64,000 bases of DNA from positions 48,041 through 112,040 of the forward strand of contig NZ_BMKZ01000004.1 in NCBI RefSeq assembly GCF_014644735.1, given 5' to 3'. Below, piece after piece: positions 1 through 8,813 of the stretch. The stretch's first letter is position 1. Every line of letters begins with the position of its first letter. The notes below the pieces were generated by a model. It made no database searches. It worked only from the letters and a program-made list of their open reading frames with translations, and was not told the origin of the DNA. Made by a program: the position numbers and the translations under genes. The stretch is from Caldalkalibacillus thermarum. GTDB lineage: Bacteria > Bacillota > Bacilli > Caldalkalibacillales > Caldalkalibacillaceae.

Positions 1-1
1 C

Positions 2-679
2 TATGAAATCTCTGTTTCGGAAATTGCCGATCAATATGTGGCTTACATCCGGCAGATGCAAGAGCTGGAACTGGAAATTGCCAGCGAATTTTTGGTCATG
101 GCTTGCACCCTGTTGGCCATTAAGAGTAAAATGCTGCTGCCTAAAAAAGAGGAATATACCTTTCAGCCCATGCTGGACATGGAGCTGGAAGAGGAGTATG
201 ATCCAAGGTTAGAGCTGATCGAGCGTCTGGTGCAATACAGAAAATATAAACAGTTAGCGTCCTTATTGAGGGAAGAAGAAGCTAAACGGAGTCAAATATA
301 CACCCGTCCAGCCGAGGATTTGTCTTCCTTTATTGACCGGGATGATATTAACCCGGTGGCCAATGTCAGCCTGTTTGACCTGGTTGATGCCCTTCAAGAG
401 GTGTTGAAAAAAAAGGAAGAGGAACCGTTAAGTAAAGTGGAAAGGGATGAAATCTCGGTCAGCGAACGAATGAAAGAGATTAAGGCTTGTTTGGAGCGGA
501 AAAAAGAGATCACCTTCGACCAGCTGTTTGAAGGCAAGCGGACCAAAACGCAGATCGTGGTTACCTTCCTCGCCTTGCTGGAATTAATTAAAAAAAACGA
601 GGTGTATTGCCAGCAAGACCGCTTGTTTGGGAAAATTAAGATTTCATTAGCCATGGAGGTATACGCGCATGGATCGTGA
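2..679 (+). CDS. scpA: Segregation and condensation protein A (5' partial)
   Basis: ScpA is the kleisin subunit that links SMC heads and, with ScpB, compacts and segregates the chromosome. The reading frame is open from the first bases, so the N-terminus lies outside the window; 225 codons remain. Visible features are the helical stretch beginning VAYIRQMQELELEIASEF, typical of the ScpA N-terminal half, an acidic middle, and a C-terminal winged-helix-like end (TFDQLFEGKRTKTQIVVTFLALLELIK) that would clamp the SMC head. The stop codon overlaps the scpB start by 11 bases, so the two genes are translationally coupled. Identification is strong from sequence and context. Confidence 0.95.
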   Translation, partial: YEISVSEIADQYVAYIRQMQELELEIASEFLVMACTLLAIKSKMLLPKKEEYTFQPMLDMELEEEYDPRLELIERLVQYRKYKQLASLLREEEAKRSQIYTRPAEDLSSFIDRDDINPVANVSLFDLVDALQEVLKKKEEEPLSKVERDEISVSERMKEIKACLERKKEITFDQLFEGKRTKTQIVVTFLALLELIKKNEVYCQQDRLFGKIKISLAMEVYAHGS

Positions 680-1256
680 ACACCTGCTTGCTGTGATCGA
701 AGGGCTCTTGTTTGTCGCAGGCAACGAAGGGCTGGAGGCCAAACAAATCGCTGACGTCCTGGAAATCAAAACAGCAGCTGTTCCCCAGTTGATCGAAGAA
801 ATGAAGAAAAAATTTAAAGAACAAAACAGAGGCATTCAAGTGGTTGAAATTGCCGGCTCCTATCAATTGACGACACGGCCGGAACATGCTCCTTATTTTG
901 AAAAACTGGCCCATTCTCCTTCTCACGCCACACTGTCTCAAGCCGCTTTGGAGACGCTGGCCATTATCGCCTATAAGCAGCCGGTCACCCGGGCGGAAAT
1001 AGAGGAAGTACGCGGGGTTAAGAGTGAAAAAGCGATCAACACCCTGCTGAACAAATCGCTCATTAAGGAAGTCGGGCGTAAAGAAGGGCCTGGCAGGGCC
1101 ATCCTGTATGGCACAACAAAGGAGTTTCTGGACTATTTCGGTTTAAACAGTCTGGACGACTTACCCGATCTGCCTGAGGAAATCGATATGGATCAAGTGA
1201 AAAAAGAAGCCAACTTCTTGTTTTCCACTCCGGAGCCGGAAACGCAAGAAGGATAG
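669..1256 (+). CDS. scpB: Segregation and condensation protein B
   Basis: ScpB dimers bind ScpA within the SMC-ScpAB condensin. The 195-residue product has normal family length and carries two winged-helix regions: an N-terminal one (about 1-80, starting DREHLLAVIEGLLFVAGNEGL) and a second (about 95-165) with the family motif LAIIAYKQPVTRAEIEEVRGV. The start at 669 lies inside the end of scpA. A strong hairpin terminator follows the stop codon, closing the scpAB unit. Confidence 0.95.
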   Translation: MDREHLLAVIEGLLFVAGNEGLEAKQIADVLEIKTAAVPQLIEEMKKKFKEQNRGIQVVEIAGSYQLTTRPEHAPYFEKLAHSPSHATLSQAALETLAIIAYKQPVTRAEIEEVRGVKSEKAINTLLNKSLIKEVGRKEGPGRAILYGTTKEFLDYFGLNSLDDLPDLPEEIDMDQVKKEANFLFSTPEPETQEG

Positions 1257-1257
1257 T

Positions 1258-1303
1258 CCCCTGTCTTTCACACTGCAGGCCAGTGGAAGACAGGGCTTTT
1301 TTG
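1258..1303 (+). terminator. Rho-independent terminator after scpB
   Basis: A long stem with CCCTGTCTT on the left arm and AAGACAGGG on the right, extended by CACTG/CAGTG, is followed by a run of seven T. It separates scpAB from dacB, and it makes any dacB start before about 1310 unlikely. Confidence 0.85.
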
Positions 1304-1304
1304 T

Positions 1305-1332
1305 TCTATTCAGCCCGGAAAAGCATATACTT
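1305..1332 (+). promoter_or_regulatory. Candidate SigmaE-type promoter for dacB-spmAB
   Basis: The sequence CATATACTT at 1324-1332 resembles the -10 element read by the mother-cell factor SigmaE. A weak -35 candidate (TCTATTC, 1305-1311) lies 12 bases upstream, slightly shorter than the usual spacing. SigmaE control of dacB-spmA-spmB is established in B. subtilis; here the promoter is only inferred. Confidence 0.35.
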
Positions 1333-1378
1333 GTACCAGCGTGTCAGAAGATCGTGGATCAAGTGGGGAGGGTTACTG

Positions 1379-2509
1379 GTGAAAAGCAAACAGGTCATGA
1401 TCACCGCGCTGGTACTCACACTTTTGCTCTCCCTGGTCCCCCAAAAGGCTGGTGCGGAGCTGAATGTGTCTGCTCAGGCCGCCATTCTCATAGATGCGGA
1501 ATCAAAGCGGGTGTTGTTTGAGAAAAATGCCTATGAGCCGTTGCGCATTGCCAGTATTACCAAAATCATGACAGCCATTGTCGCTCTGGAGCATGGCGAT
1601 TTGAAAGACGTGGTGACCGCGTCCAAAAATGCCTGTAGCGTTGAAGGGTCATCCATTTACCTCAGGCCAGGAGAAAAAATGACCTTGGAAGATCTGCTTT
1701 ACGGGTTAATACTTCGTTCGGGAAATGATGCAGCGGTTGCCATTGCCGAACATATAGGGGGATCGGTGGAAGGTTTTGTTTTTTTAATGAATCAAAAAGC
1801 GGAAGAGTTAGGAATGGAACAAACAGTGTTTAATAATCCCCACGGCTTGGACACCCATGAGGAGCACTATTCAACGGCTTACGATATGGCCCTGCTTACC
1901 GCTTATGCCCTGCAGAATGAGACTTTTGCCACAATTGCCTCTACACGGAAGAAAACCGCGCCATTAGAAGGAGAGAAATGGGACCGGGTTTGGTATAACA
2001 AAAACCGTTTGCTCTCCATGTATCCCTATGCCGATGGAGTTAAAACTGGCTATACTCAACGGGCCAAACGGACGCTTGTTTCATCAGCGACCAAGGATGG
2101 CCATCGCTTGATTGCCGTGACATTAAATGCGCCCGATGACTGGAATGATCACATCAATATGTTTGAATATGGCTTTCAGCATTATACTTTGGTCACTTTC
2201 GCTGGAGAGGGAGAGCTGCTTAAAGAAGAGCGTTTTGAGAGAACAGACGGTCACTTTAAATATCTTAACAGCTTTCGTTATCCCCTCCGGGAAGATGAAC
2301 ATCTCAAGAAACAGATCGTTATAGATCCAGTTTTTAAACAGGAAGATCTCCCGGCCATTCCTAAGCCGGCTGGTTATGTGCATTACTTTTTGGATAATGA
2401 AGAAATTGGCAGGGTCCCAGTAGGATTCATTCCGCACGAAAAGCCTCCTTCCTTCTGGCAACGGTTAAGAAACCTGTTTGACACCTTGGTGGGTGTTGTC
2501 CATGGTTAA
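1379..2509 (+). CDS. dacB: Sporulation D-alanyl-D-alanine carboxypeptidase (PBP5*-type)
   Basis: This serine DD-carboxypeptidase trims the last D-Ala from peptidoglycan stem peptides and, in the dacB-spmA-spmB context, tunes cross-linking of the spore cortex. Motifs are SITK with the nucleophile Ser near residue 59, SGN, and KTG in DGVKTGYTQRA. A signal peptide (VMITALVLTLLLSLVPQKAGA) starts the mature enzyme at about residue 26. I chose the GTG at 1379, which follows GGGGAGGG; the upstream in-frame ATG at 1283 lies inside the scpB terminator. The 376-residue length and the C-terminal basic/hydrophobic tail fit a membrane-attached low-molecular-weight PBP. The 3' end overlaps spmA by 8 bases. 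Confidence 0.92.
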   Translation: MKSKQVMITALVLTLLLSLVPQKAGAELNVSAQAAILIDAESKRVLFEKNAYEPLRIASITKIMTAIVALEHGDLKDVVTASKNACSVEGSSIYLRPGEKMTLEDLLYGLILRSGNDAAVAIAEHIGGSVEGFVFLMNQKAEELGMEQTVFNNPHGLDTHEEHYSTAYDMALLTAYALQNETFATIASTRKKTAPLEGEKWDRVWYNKNRLLSMYPYADGVKTGYTQRAKRTLVSSATKDGHRLIAVTLNAPDDWNDHINMFEYGFQHYTLVTFAGEGELLKEERFERTDGHFKYLNSFRYPLREDEHLKKQIVIDPVFKQEDLPAIPKPAGYVHYFLDNEEIGRVPVGFIPHEKPPSFWQRLRNLFDTLVGVVHG

Positions 2510-3083
2510 TGTCATCTGGTTCGGTTTGATCGTCATCGGGGTTATTGTTGCTGCCCTGGAAGGAAACTTGCAAGCGGTAAATGAAGCCGCCTTCGAAGGA
2601 GCCAAAGAAGGGGTCACCATTTGTTTTGGGTTGATCAGCATCTTGGTTTTCTGGCTGGGGATGATGAAAATTGCCCGGGAATCTGGCTTGTTGGAGACAT
2701 TTGCCAAAATTTTGAGTCCGGTTGCTCACCGCCTGTTTCCTGATGTACCTAAGGATCATCCTGCCATGGGTTATATCCTGGCCAATATGAGCGCCAATTT
2801 ATTCGGCTTAGGCAATGCTGCGACTCCTATGGGCATTAAAGCGATGGAAGAGCTGCAAAAGTTAAATCCACACAAAGAAAAGGCCACCCCTGCCATGATT
2901 ACGTTAATGGCGCTGAATACATCCAGTATTACATTAATTCCGACCACAGTCATTGCGATCCGCTTAAATTACGGCTCCAGCAACGCGGTGGAAATTGTGG
3001 GGACCACTTTGTTTGCCACGTTTTGCTCTACCCTGATTGCTGTCATGCTGGACAGGTGGTGCCGCCGTCGCTACGGATACTAA
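2502..3083 (+). CDS. spmA: Spore maturation protein A
   Basis: SpmA is a polytopic membrane protein needed with SpmB for spore core dehydration and heat resistance. The 193-residue product starts MVNVIWFGLIVIGV, as family members do, and has several hydrophobic segments with a nucleoside-recognition (Gate) type domain, including the stretch ANMSANLFGLGNAATPMGIKA. The ATG at 2502 was preferred over the in-frame 2478 start because of the family N-terminus and the overlap with dacB. The molecular activity of the family is unknown. Confidence 0.93.
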   Translation: MVNVIWFGLIVIGVIVAALEGNLQAVNEAAFEGAKEGVTICFGLISILVFWLGMMKIARESGLLETFAKILSPVAHRLFPDVPKDHPAMGYILANMSANLFGLGNAATPMGIKAMEELQKLNPHKEKATPAMITLMALNTSSITLIPTTVIAIRLNYGSSNAVEIVGTTLFATFCSTLIAVMLDRWCRRRYGY

Positions 3084-3129
3084 GTTAACTGGCCCGGTGT
3101 TCTTGTATAGAGGAAGAGAGGGTGGTTCA

Positions 3130-3663
3130 GTGTATACGGTTATAACGGCCATATCGGTCTGGGCTATTCCGGCGTTGATTTGTTTTATCCTTATCTATGG
3201 CATCATCAAAGGTTTGCCCGTTTATGAAACGTTTGTGGAGGGAGCTAAGGAAGGATTCGGCACGGCGATCAATATTATTCCCCATCTGGTTGGGATGATG
3301 GTGGCGGTTTCCATTTTCCGGGCTTCCGGCGCATTGGATTATCTCCTGCTGTTTATCTCTCCTGTGCTTTCTCTGTTGTATATCCCTGCAGAGGTTGTGC
3401 CACTGGCCATCATCAGGCCTATTTCTGGAGCAGGGGCACTAGCCATCACATCCGATTTGATTGCCCAATATGGACCGGATTCTTTTATTGGGCGCTTGGC
3501 CTCCACCATGCAAGGGAGCACAGACACCACGCTTTATGTGTTAACGGTCTATTTTGGTGCAATTGGTGTACGCAAAATTGGCTATGCCCTTAAAGTGGGC
3601 TTATTGGCCGATTTGGCCGGAGCTTTAGCCGCCATTCTGATTGTGACCATTGTCTTTGGATAG
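3130..3663 (+). CDS. spmB: Spore maturation protein B
   Basis: SpmB is the partner of SpmA and shares the Gate-type membrane fold. The product is 177 residues, with hydrophobic helices and the conserved segment RPISGAGALAITSDLI near the middle. The GTG at 3130 follows AGAGAGGG at good spacing; the frame is open further upstream (3037), but that stretch overlaps the end of spmA and lacks family resemblance. A terminator follows directly, closing dacB-spmA-spmB. Confidence 0.92.
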   Translation: MYTVITAISVWAIPALICFILIYGIIKGLPVYETFVEGAKEGFGTAINIIPHLVGMMVAVSIFRASGALDYLLLFISPVLSLLYIPAEVVPLAIIRPISGAGALAITSDLIAQYGPDSFIGRLASTMQGSTDTTLYVLTVYFGAIGVRKIGYALKVGLLADLAGALAAILIVTIVFG

Positions 3664-3688
3664 GTTGCTCTTGGAAAGAAAAACAGGG

Positions 3689-3725
3689 AAAAAGCTGGGG
3701 AAACCATCACCCCGGCTTTTTATTT
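3689..3725 (+). terminator. Rho-independent terminator after spmB
   Basis: An AGCTGGGG/CCCCGGCT stem with a short loop is flanked by A and T runs (AAAAAGC...GCTTTTTATTTT). Confidence 0.85.
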
Positions 3726-3752
3726 TGACAAAATGGTAAAGAATGATAATAA
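3725..3752 (+). promoter_or_regulatory. Candidate SigmaA promoter for rluB
   Basis: A consensus -35 TTGACA at 3725-3730 sits just after the spmB terminator. The -10 is less clear: TAATAA at 3747 (16-base spacer) or GATAAT at 3745 (14-base spacer). Confidence 0.4.
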
Positions 3753-3830
3753 CGGATGCTGACGCTCAAGGTGGGTTGATGCTTGTCCTGTTTGAGTAAT
3801 CAGGGTAAGATGACAATGAGGTGACTGTAC

Positions 3831-4550
3831 ATGGAACGTTTGCAAAAAGTATTGGCCCATGCCGGCGTAGCTTCCCGGCGAAAAGCAGAAAAACTGATTG
3901 AAGATGGCCGGGTAAAAGTCAACGGACAAGTGGTCACCCAATTAGGGACACTTGTTGATCCTGCACAAGATAAGATTGAAGTGGACGGTCAAACGATTGA
4001 TCCTGAACCGAAAGTTTACTACCTGTTTTACAAACCGACCGGTGTGATCACCAGCGTCCAGGATCCTCAAGGTAGAAAAGTGGTTATGGATTTTTTCAAA
4101 AATATCCCCCAGCGGATCTATCCCGTGGGACGCCTGGACCGAAATACATCTGGATTACTCCTCTTAACCAATGATGGAGAGCTGGCCCATCGCTTAATGC
4201 ATCCTTCTTTTCATGTGGATAAGGTGTACCGTGTGACCGTAAAGGGCATCCCTTCCGATGAAAAATTGAGCAGGCTGGAGCGGGGGATCAGGTTGAAAGA
4301 CGGCTGGACAGCGCCGGCTAAAGTGGAGTGGCTGCATAAGGACATGGCTGAAAACAAAGCGGTGGTACGCATCACGATCCATGAAGGAAGGAAGCGTCAA
4401 GTGCGACGCATGTTTAAGGCGATCGGCCATCCGGTTCTTGCCTTGCACCGTGAGCGATATGCCTTTTTAAATTTAGAAGGATTAAACGAAGGGGAATACC
4501 GGCCGCTAACCCCTGAAGAGGTGAGGAGGTTAAAGGCGCTCGTCACATAA
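3831..4550 (+). CDS. rluB: Ribosomal large-subunit pseudouridine synthase B
   Basis: RsuA/RluB-family enzymes isomerise a specific uridine in rRNA to pseudouridine. The 239-residue protein has an N-terminal S4 RNA-binding domain (about 1-60, MERLQKVLAHAGVASRRKAE) and a catalytic domain with the signature GRLDRNTSGLLLLTNDGEL, where the Asp near residue 103 is the nucleophile. ARKKRQVRRM-like basic residues (EGRKRQVRRMF) are typical. It occupies the place of ypuL/rluB between spmB and resA in Bacillus. The start is supported by the GAGGTGA preceding ATG 3831. Confidence 0.93.
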   Translation: MERLQKVLAHAGVASRRKAEKLIEDGRVKVNGQVVTQLGTLVDPAQDKIEVDGQTIDPEPKVYYLFYKPTGVITSVQDPQGRKVVMDFFKNIPQRIYPVGRLDRNTSGLLLLTNDGELAHRLMHPSFHVDKVYRVTVKGIPSDEKLSRLERGIRLKDGWTAPAKVEWLHKDMAENKAVVRITIHEGRKRQVRRMFKAIGHPVLALHRERYAFLNLEGLNEGEYRPLTPEEVRRLKALVT

Positions 4551-4591
4551 CGTTCATATTTAGACAATGAGGATCATAACACCGTTTTGAT

Positions 4592-4627
4592 ATAATGAAG
4601 GCAAAAGGAATAATGAAGGCAAAAGGA
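4592..4627 (+). repeat. Perfect 18-bp tandem duplication upstream of resA
   Basis: ATAATGAAGGCAAAAGGA occurs twice in a row (4592-4609 and 4610-4627). The first copy completes a TATAAT at 4591-4596 and the second copy runs into the resA ribosome-binding site (AAAAGGAGGG). Confidence 0.95.
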
Positions 4628-4637
4628 GGGTTTCCGG

Positions 4638-5168
4638 ATGAACAACAGGCGGTATGTCTTGCGTGTCGCCGTTTTAGGTATCATTGTCCTGGCGGTCGGG
4701 GGCGCTTTTTTTACGGCTTATACTGCCGATGATTCCCCGGTCAAAGTCGGTGAACCCGCACCTGATTTTGTATTGGAAAACTTAGAAGGTGAAAAAGTCC
4801 GGCTGAGTGATTATAAGGGAAAAGGTGTATTCATTAATTTTTGGGCCAGCAATTGTCCTCCCTGCCGGGAAGAAATGCCGTATATGGAAAATCAGTATCA
4901 GCAATTTAAAGATAAAGGGATTGAGATTTTGGCCGTCAATATTGCCGAATCTCATCTGACAGCATCACGCTTTGCCGAGCGATACGGCCTTTCATTTCCT
5001 ATCTTGCTTGATCAGGATCGGAGTGTGACCCACCGCTACGGGGTGTTACCCATTCCGTCTTCTTTCTTTGTAGACGAAAATGGCATAGTGGTAGACAAAG
5101 TAGAAGGCATGATGACTGAAGAGATGATCAGAGCAAAGCTAGAATTAATTGTACCGCAAGGAGAATAG
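4638..5168 (+). CDS. resA: Thiol-disulfide oxidoreductase ResA
   Basis: ResA reduces the haem-binding cysteines of apocytochrome c outside the membrane. A signal-anchor helix (about 6-28) is followed by a thioredoxin-like domain with the active site C73-P-P-C76 in WASNCPPCREE, and the cis-Pro region in PIPSSFFVDENG. The 176-residue length matches the family. An AAAAGGAGGG Shine-Dalgarno sequence, which is partly repeat-derived, precedes ATG 4638. It heads resABC; the electron supply is normally CcdA, which is not in this window. Confidence 0.95.
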   Translation: MNNRRYVLRVAVLGIIVLAVGGAFFTAYTADDSPVKVGEPAPDFVLENLEGEKVRLSDYKGKGVFINFWASNCPPCREEMPYMENQYQQFKDKGIEILAVNIAESHLTASRFAERYGLSFPILLDQDRSVTHRYGVLPIPSSFFVDENGIVVDKVEGMMTEEMIRAKLELIVPQGE

Positions 5169-5243
5169 ATGCCTTTGCCGGCAGATTTCGCTCCCACCAA
5201 GCTTGAGGTTGGGCACACTGAGATGAAGTAGGTGAAATGAACC

Positions 5244-6848
5244 ATGGAACAAATACATTGCGAATGCGGACATGTCAATCCTCCCGGAACAGAACTTTGC
5301 GAACAGTGCGGAAAGCCCTTTGATGACCAAGACAGCATTTTGAATATGCGTTATGAAGGTGCCGCTTTGCGCTCTAAAAGGAGACGCAAAACGTTCATAG
5401 ACCACATATGGAACTTTTTTGCTTCGGTCAAAGTGGGTGTATGGCTTTTGGTCATCACATTGGTTGCTTCGACGCTGGGCACCATTTACCCCCAGCAGAT
5501 GTATATTCCATCTACTGCCGACCCATATGAGTACTACCCCGAAAATTATGGATTTGGGGGCTTTTTATATGTGACACTGGGCTTTCATAATCTGTACAGC
5601 TCCTGGTGGTATGTGACACTGCTCGTTTTGATCGGCATTTCTATTATTGTGGCCAGCATCGACCGCGGTCTTCCATTGTACCGGGCGCTTAAACGGCAGC
5701 GGGTTAAACGCCATCCCCAGTTTCTGAAACGGCAGCGGATTCACAGCCAGGTTACTGTTGAGCAGCCTGCACAGGTATTGGAGAAGGCCAAACAGGCCTT
5801 AGCCAGTATGCGCTATAAGGTGCGGGAAGAAAATGGCGCTGTCCTGGGCGAAAAAAACCGGTTCAGCCGCTGGGGAGCATATGTGGTCCACCTGGGCCTG
5901 ATCATTCTCCTTGTTGGTGCTCTGTTACGTGTGCTTCCTGGTTTTACAATGGATCAATATGTTTGGATCAGGGACGGTGAAATCGTACCTGTACCCGGTA
6001 CAAACAATCAATATTATATACAGAGTGAAGGTTTTACTTTAAAAGTGTATGAGGATTACCAGACTGGAGAGGATACAGAAGGACAACAGCGGTTTATTCC
6101 CGAAGATTTTATTACGGAAGCCGTGCTGTATGAAAATAAGACAAACGCTTCAGGAGAGAAGGAACTGGTGAAAGTGAAAGAACATACCATACGGGTCAAT
6201 GATCCGTTGCGGTATGAGGGTCTTTCATTTTACCAGTCAGATTATATTTTAGACGAGTTCAGCGTGTTTACTTTTGCCTTGACGCATAAAGCGTCAGGAA
6301 AAGAGGTGGGCGAAATAACCGTTGATTTATATGATCCTGATCCAGAATATGACCTGGGTAACGGTTACAAGGTCCAATTGTTGGAATACTATCCTGACTT
6401 CGAAATGGATGCCCACAAACAACCTCAAACAAAAAGCAGTATTCCCAATAACCCTGCATTTATCTTTCGGACCATCACCCCGGACAACCCTGCGGGTGAA
6501 AAAAGCATGGTGTTGATCGGACAAACCATTGAAATGCCTGGGGAAGAGAATCAGTATGCTTTGAAGATCAACAATGTGGAGTTTAAAAATGTAACCGGTT
6601 TGATGGTGCGCAAAGAACGGAGCTTGCCGGTCATCTATTTGGGGCTGGGGATTACGATGGTTGGCCTGATCATGTGCTTTTATTGGCAGCACAGGCGGAT
6701 TTGGATTCAGCAAGAAGGCAGCCAGATTTTGCTGGCCGCCCACACCAACAAGAATTGGTTCGGGTTTAAAAAAGAGGTTGAACAATTGATTGACCAGACG
6801 GGTCTTCCTGTTGATAAACAGACCTTGGACAAGGAGGAAGCGAACTAA
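5244..6848 (+). CDS. resB: Cytochrome c biogenesis protein ResB
   Basis: ResB (CcsB1/Ccs1-type) forms with ResC the System II haem export and cytochrome c synthetase complex. The 534-residue product opens with a short zinc-ribbon-like tail (Cys 6, 8, 19, 22), then membrane segments near 50-75, 95-120 and 205-230, a large extracytoplasmic domain, and a last membrane helix near 460-480 followed by a cytoplasmic tail. The stop codon shares one base with the resC start, so the two are co-translated. Confidence 0.93.
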   Translation: MEQIHCECGHVNPPGTELCEQCGKPFDDQDSILNMRYEGAALRSKRRRKTFIDHIWNFFASVKVGVWLLVITLVASTLGTIYPQQMYIPSTADPYEYYPENYGFGGFLYVTLGFHNLYSSWWYVTLLVLIGISIIVASIDRGLPLYRALKRQRVKRHPQFLKRQRIHSQVTVEQPAQVLEKAKQALASMRYKVREENGAVLGEKNRFSRWGAYVVHLGLIILLVGALLRVLPGFTMDQYVWIRDGEIVPVPGTNNQYYIQSEGFTLKVYEDYQTGEDTEGQQRFIPEDFITEAVLYENKTNASGEKELVKVKEHTIRVNDPLRYEGLSFYQSDYILDEFSVFTFALTHKASGKEVGEITVDLYDPDPEYDLGNGYKVQLLEYYPDFEMDAHKQPQTKSSIPNNPAFIFRTITPDNPAGEKSMVLIGQTIEMPGEENQYALKINNVEFKNVTGLMVRKERSLPVIYLGLGITMVGLIMCFYWQHRRIWIQQEGSQILLAAHTNKNWFGFKKEVEQLIDQTGLPVDKQTLDKEEAN

Positions 6849-8065
6849 TGGAGGATAGGTTGATCAGCTTCAGCAGTACAGCTTTGCTCATTGCTTTTCT
6901 GCTTTACCTTGTTTCCGCTTTGTTTTTTGTTTTCACCGTCACCGGCCGGACGAAAAGTGCGGAGGAAAAGCAGTATATTAAACAGAAATGGGGCAGGCTG
7001 GGCTTCGGTCTTACTGTGATCGGTTTTGGTTTCCATGCGGCCTATTACGTGTTGCGCTGGATTGGCCAAGGACACGCCCCTCTCAGTTCCATGTTTGAGT
7101 TTATGAGCTTTTTAGCCATGATGACGGTTTTGGGTTTTATCGTGATTTACAGAATGTACAGAACGACCATCCTGGGTGTTTTTGTCTTGCTTCTAGCAGT
7201 CACGCTGCTGGGCTGGGCTTCTGTCTTTGACACCACACCTAAACCGCTTGTCCCGGCTTTGCAAAGCCACTGGCTGAAACTGCACGTGGCAACTGTAGCC
7301 CTGGGAGAGGGGCTGTTTGCCGTTGGGTTTGCGGCGGGATTGATGTATCTCATCCGCACGGTTGATCAGCATAAATCATCCTGGCATACGGTCATGCTGG
7401 AATGGGTTCTTGCTGCTATTCTGATGGTTATTGGCTTTGTTGGCCTTGTCTTCACCTTTTCTTTCTTAGATTACGAGGCCCAATTTAAGTACATCAATGA
7501 GCGGGGCCAGGAACAAGTGCTTACTTACACTTTGCCCCCGTTGGCCGGCCCCTATGAGGGGGAACAATTGTCCCAGGAGCGGATGAGACCTTTGTTTGAA
7601 ACGCCGTCCTGGATGCAGGGACGGGATGCTCCGCGCAAATTTAATACCCTGATCTGGTCTGTACTGGTTGGGGGAGTATTGTATATCCTACTGCGCCTTT
7701 TGGCTGGAAAGCGGCTGGGGGCTGTCATTCAACCCTGGCTGGCCGACTTAAAACCGTCCATGCTGGATGAAATCAGCTATCGGGCGATCATTATTGCGTT
7801 TCCCATTTTTACCCTGGGCGGCCTTGTGTTTGCCATGATCTGGGCTGAAGAGGCCTGGGGACGGTTTTGGGGATGGGATCCTAAAGAAGTATGGGCGCTG
7901 ATCACCTGGTTGTTTTATGCCTCCTATATTCACTTGCGCTTAACAAAAGGATGGGAAGGCATGAAGTCAGCCTGGTTAGCTGTGCTTGGATTTGTAATTA
8001 TTATGTTCAATCTGGTGTTTGTCAACCTGGTGATCGCCGGTCTGCATTCCTATGTGTCAGGTTAA
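6848..8065 (+). CDS. resC: Cytochrome c biogenesis protein ResC
   Basis: ResC is the CcsA-type haem-handling partner of ResB. The 405-residue protein has about eight hydrophobic helices. Its tryptophan-rich haem-binding segment AWGRFWGWDPKEVWALITW lies near residue 340, with flanking His residues (for example HLRL just after) that could ligate haem. It starts at ATG 6848, overlapping the resB stop, after GGAGG. Confidence 0.94.
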   Translation: MEDRLISFSSTALLIAFLLYLVSALFFVFTVTGRTKSAEEKQYIKQKWGRLGFGLTVIGFGFHAAYYVLRWIGQGHAPLSSMFEFMSFLAMMTVLGFIVIYRMYRTTILGVFVLLLAVTLLGWASVFDTTPKPLVPALQSHWLKLHVATVALGEGLFAVGFAAGLMYLIRTVDQHKSSWHTVMLEWVLAAILMVIGFVGLVFTFSFLDYEAQFKYINERGQEQVLTYTLPPLAGPYEGEQLSQERMRPLFETPSWMQGRDAPRKFNTLIWSVLVGGVLYILLRLLAGKRLGAVIQPWLADLKPSMLDEISYRAIIIAFPIFTLGGLVFAMIWAEEAWGRFWGWDPKEVWALITWLFYASYIHLRLTKGWEGMKSAWLAVLGFVIIMFNLVFVNLVIAGLHSYVSG

Positions 8066-8096
8066 TTTCTAACTCATGCCTTGGAGGGAGTTTTCC

Positions 8097-8813
8097 ATGG
8101 ATAAACAAGCTCGCATTCTGGTTGTGGATGATGAGGAAAGAATTAGACGGTTGCTGCGCTTGTACCTTGAGAAAGAGAACATGATTGTTGAGGAGGCAGA
8201 GGACGGGGAAGATGCACTCAACAAAGCACTAAATGGGGATTACGACTTAATCATGTTGGATTTGATGCTTCCTAAATTAGACGGGATCGAAGTGTGTAAA
8301 AAACTTCGTGAGAAAAAGGCAACGCCTGTGATCATGATTACAGCCCGGGGCGAGGAGGCCAACCGCATTCAGGGGTTTGAAGTTGGAGCCGATGACTATG
8401 TTGTGAAACCGTTCAGCCCAAGGGAGACCGTGGCGCGTGTCAAGGCTGTCTTGCGCCGTGCATCGGCAACTGCTTATCTTAGCACCGATCAAAAAACGAA
8501 AAATGTTCTGGTGTTCCCCCATTTCACCATTGATCATGATGCCCATGAAGTGATTGTTAATGGCCAGGAGGTAGCCTTGACCCCAAAAGAGTATGATCTC
8601 TTGTACTATCTGGCCTCATCTCCCAATAAAGTGTTTTCCAGGGAGCAGTTGTTGAAAGATGTGTGGAATTATGAGTTTTTTGGAGACCTGAGAACGGTTG
8701 ACACTCACATCAAACGTTTGCGCGAAAAGCTGAACAAGCACTCGCCGCAAGCAGCAAAAATGATTGCCACTGTATGGGGGGTAGGCTATAAGCTAGAGGT
8801 GCCGGCCGAGTGA
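8097..8813 (+). CDS. resD: Two-component response regulator ResD
   Basis: ResD is an OmpR/PhoB-type regulator that activates aerobic and anaerobic respiration genes. The receiver domain (about 5-120) shows the acidic pair DDEE, the phosphoacceptor Asp in IMLDLMLPKLDG, T in MITARGE and K in VVKPFSP. The C-terminal winged helix (about 140-235) has LTPKEYDLLYYLA and RTVDTHIKRLREKL. ATG 8097 follows GGAGGGAG; the in-frame 8076 start would encode the Shine-Dalgarno region itself. The stop codon overlaps the resE start. Confidence 0.95.
   Translation: MDKQARILVVDDEERIRRLLRLYLEKENMIVEEAEDGEDALNKALNGDYDLIMLDLMLPKLDGIEVCKKLREKKATPVIMITARGEEANRIQGFEVGADDYVVKPFSPRETVARVKAVLRRASATAYLSTDQKTKNVLVFPHFTIDHDAHEVIVNGQEVALTPKEYDLLYYLASSPNKVFSREQLLKDVWNYEFFGDLRTVDTHIKRLREKLNKHSPQAAKMIATVWGVGYKLEVPAE

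Noticed and set aside
1283..1378. N-terminal extension of dacB from ATG 1283
   Set aside because: These codons lie in the scpB terminator and leader; the GTG at 1379 has a good ribosome-binding site and starts a proper signal peptide.
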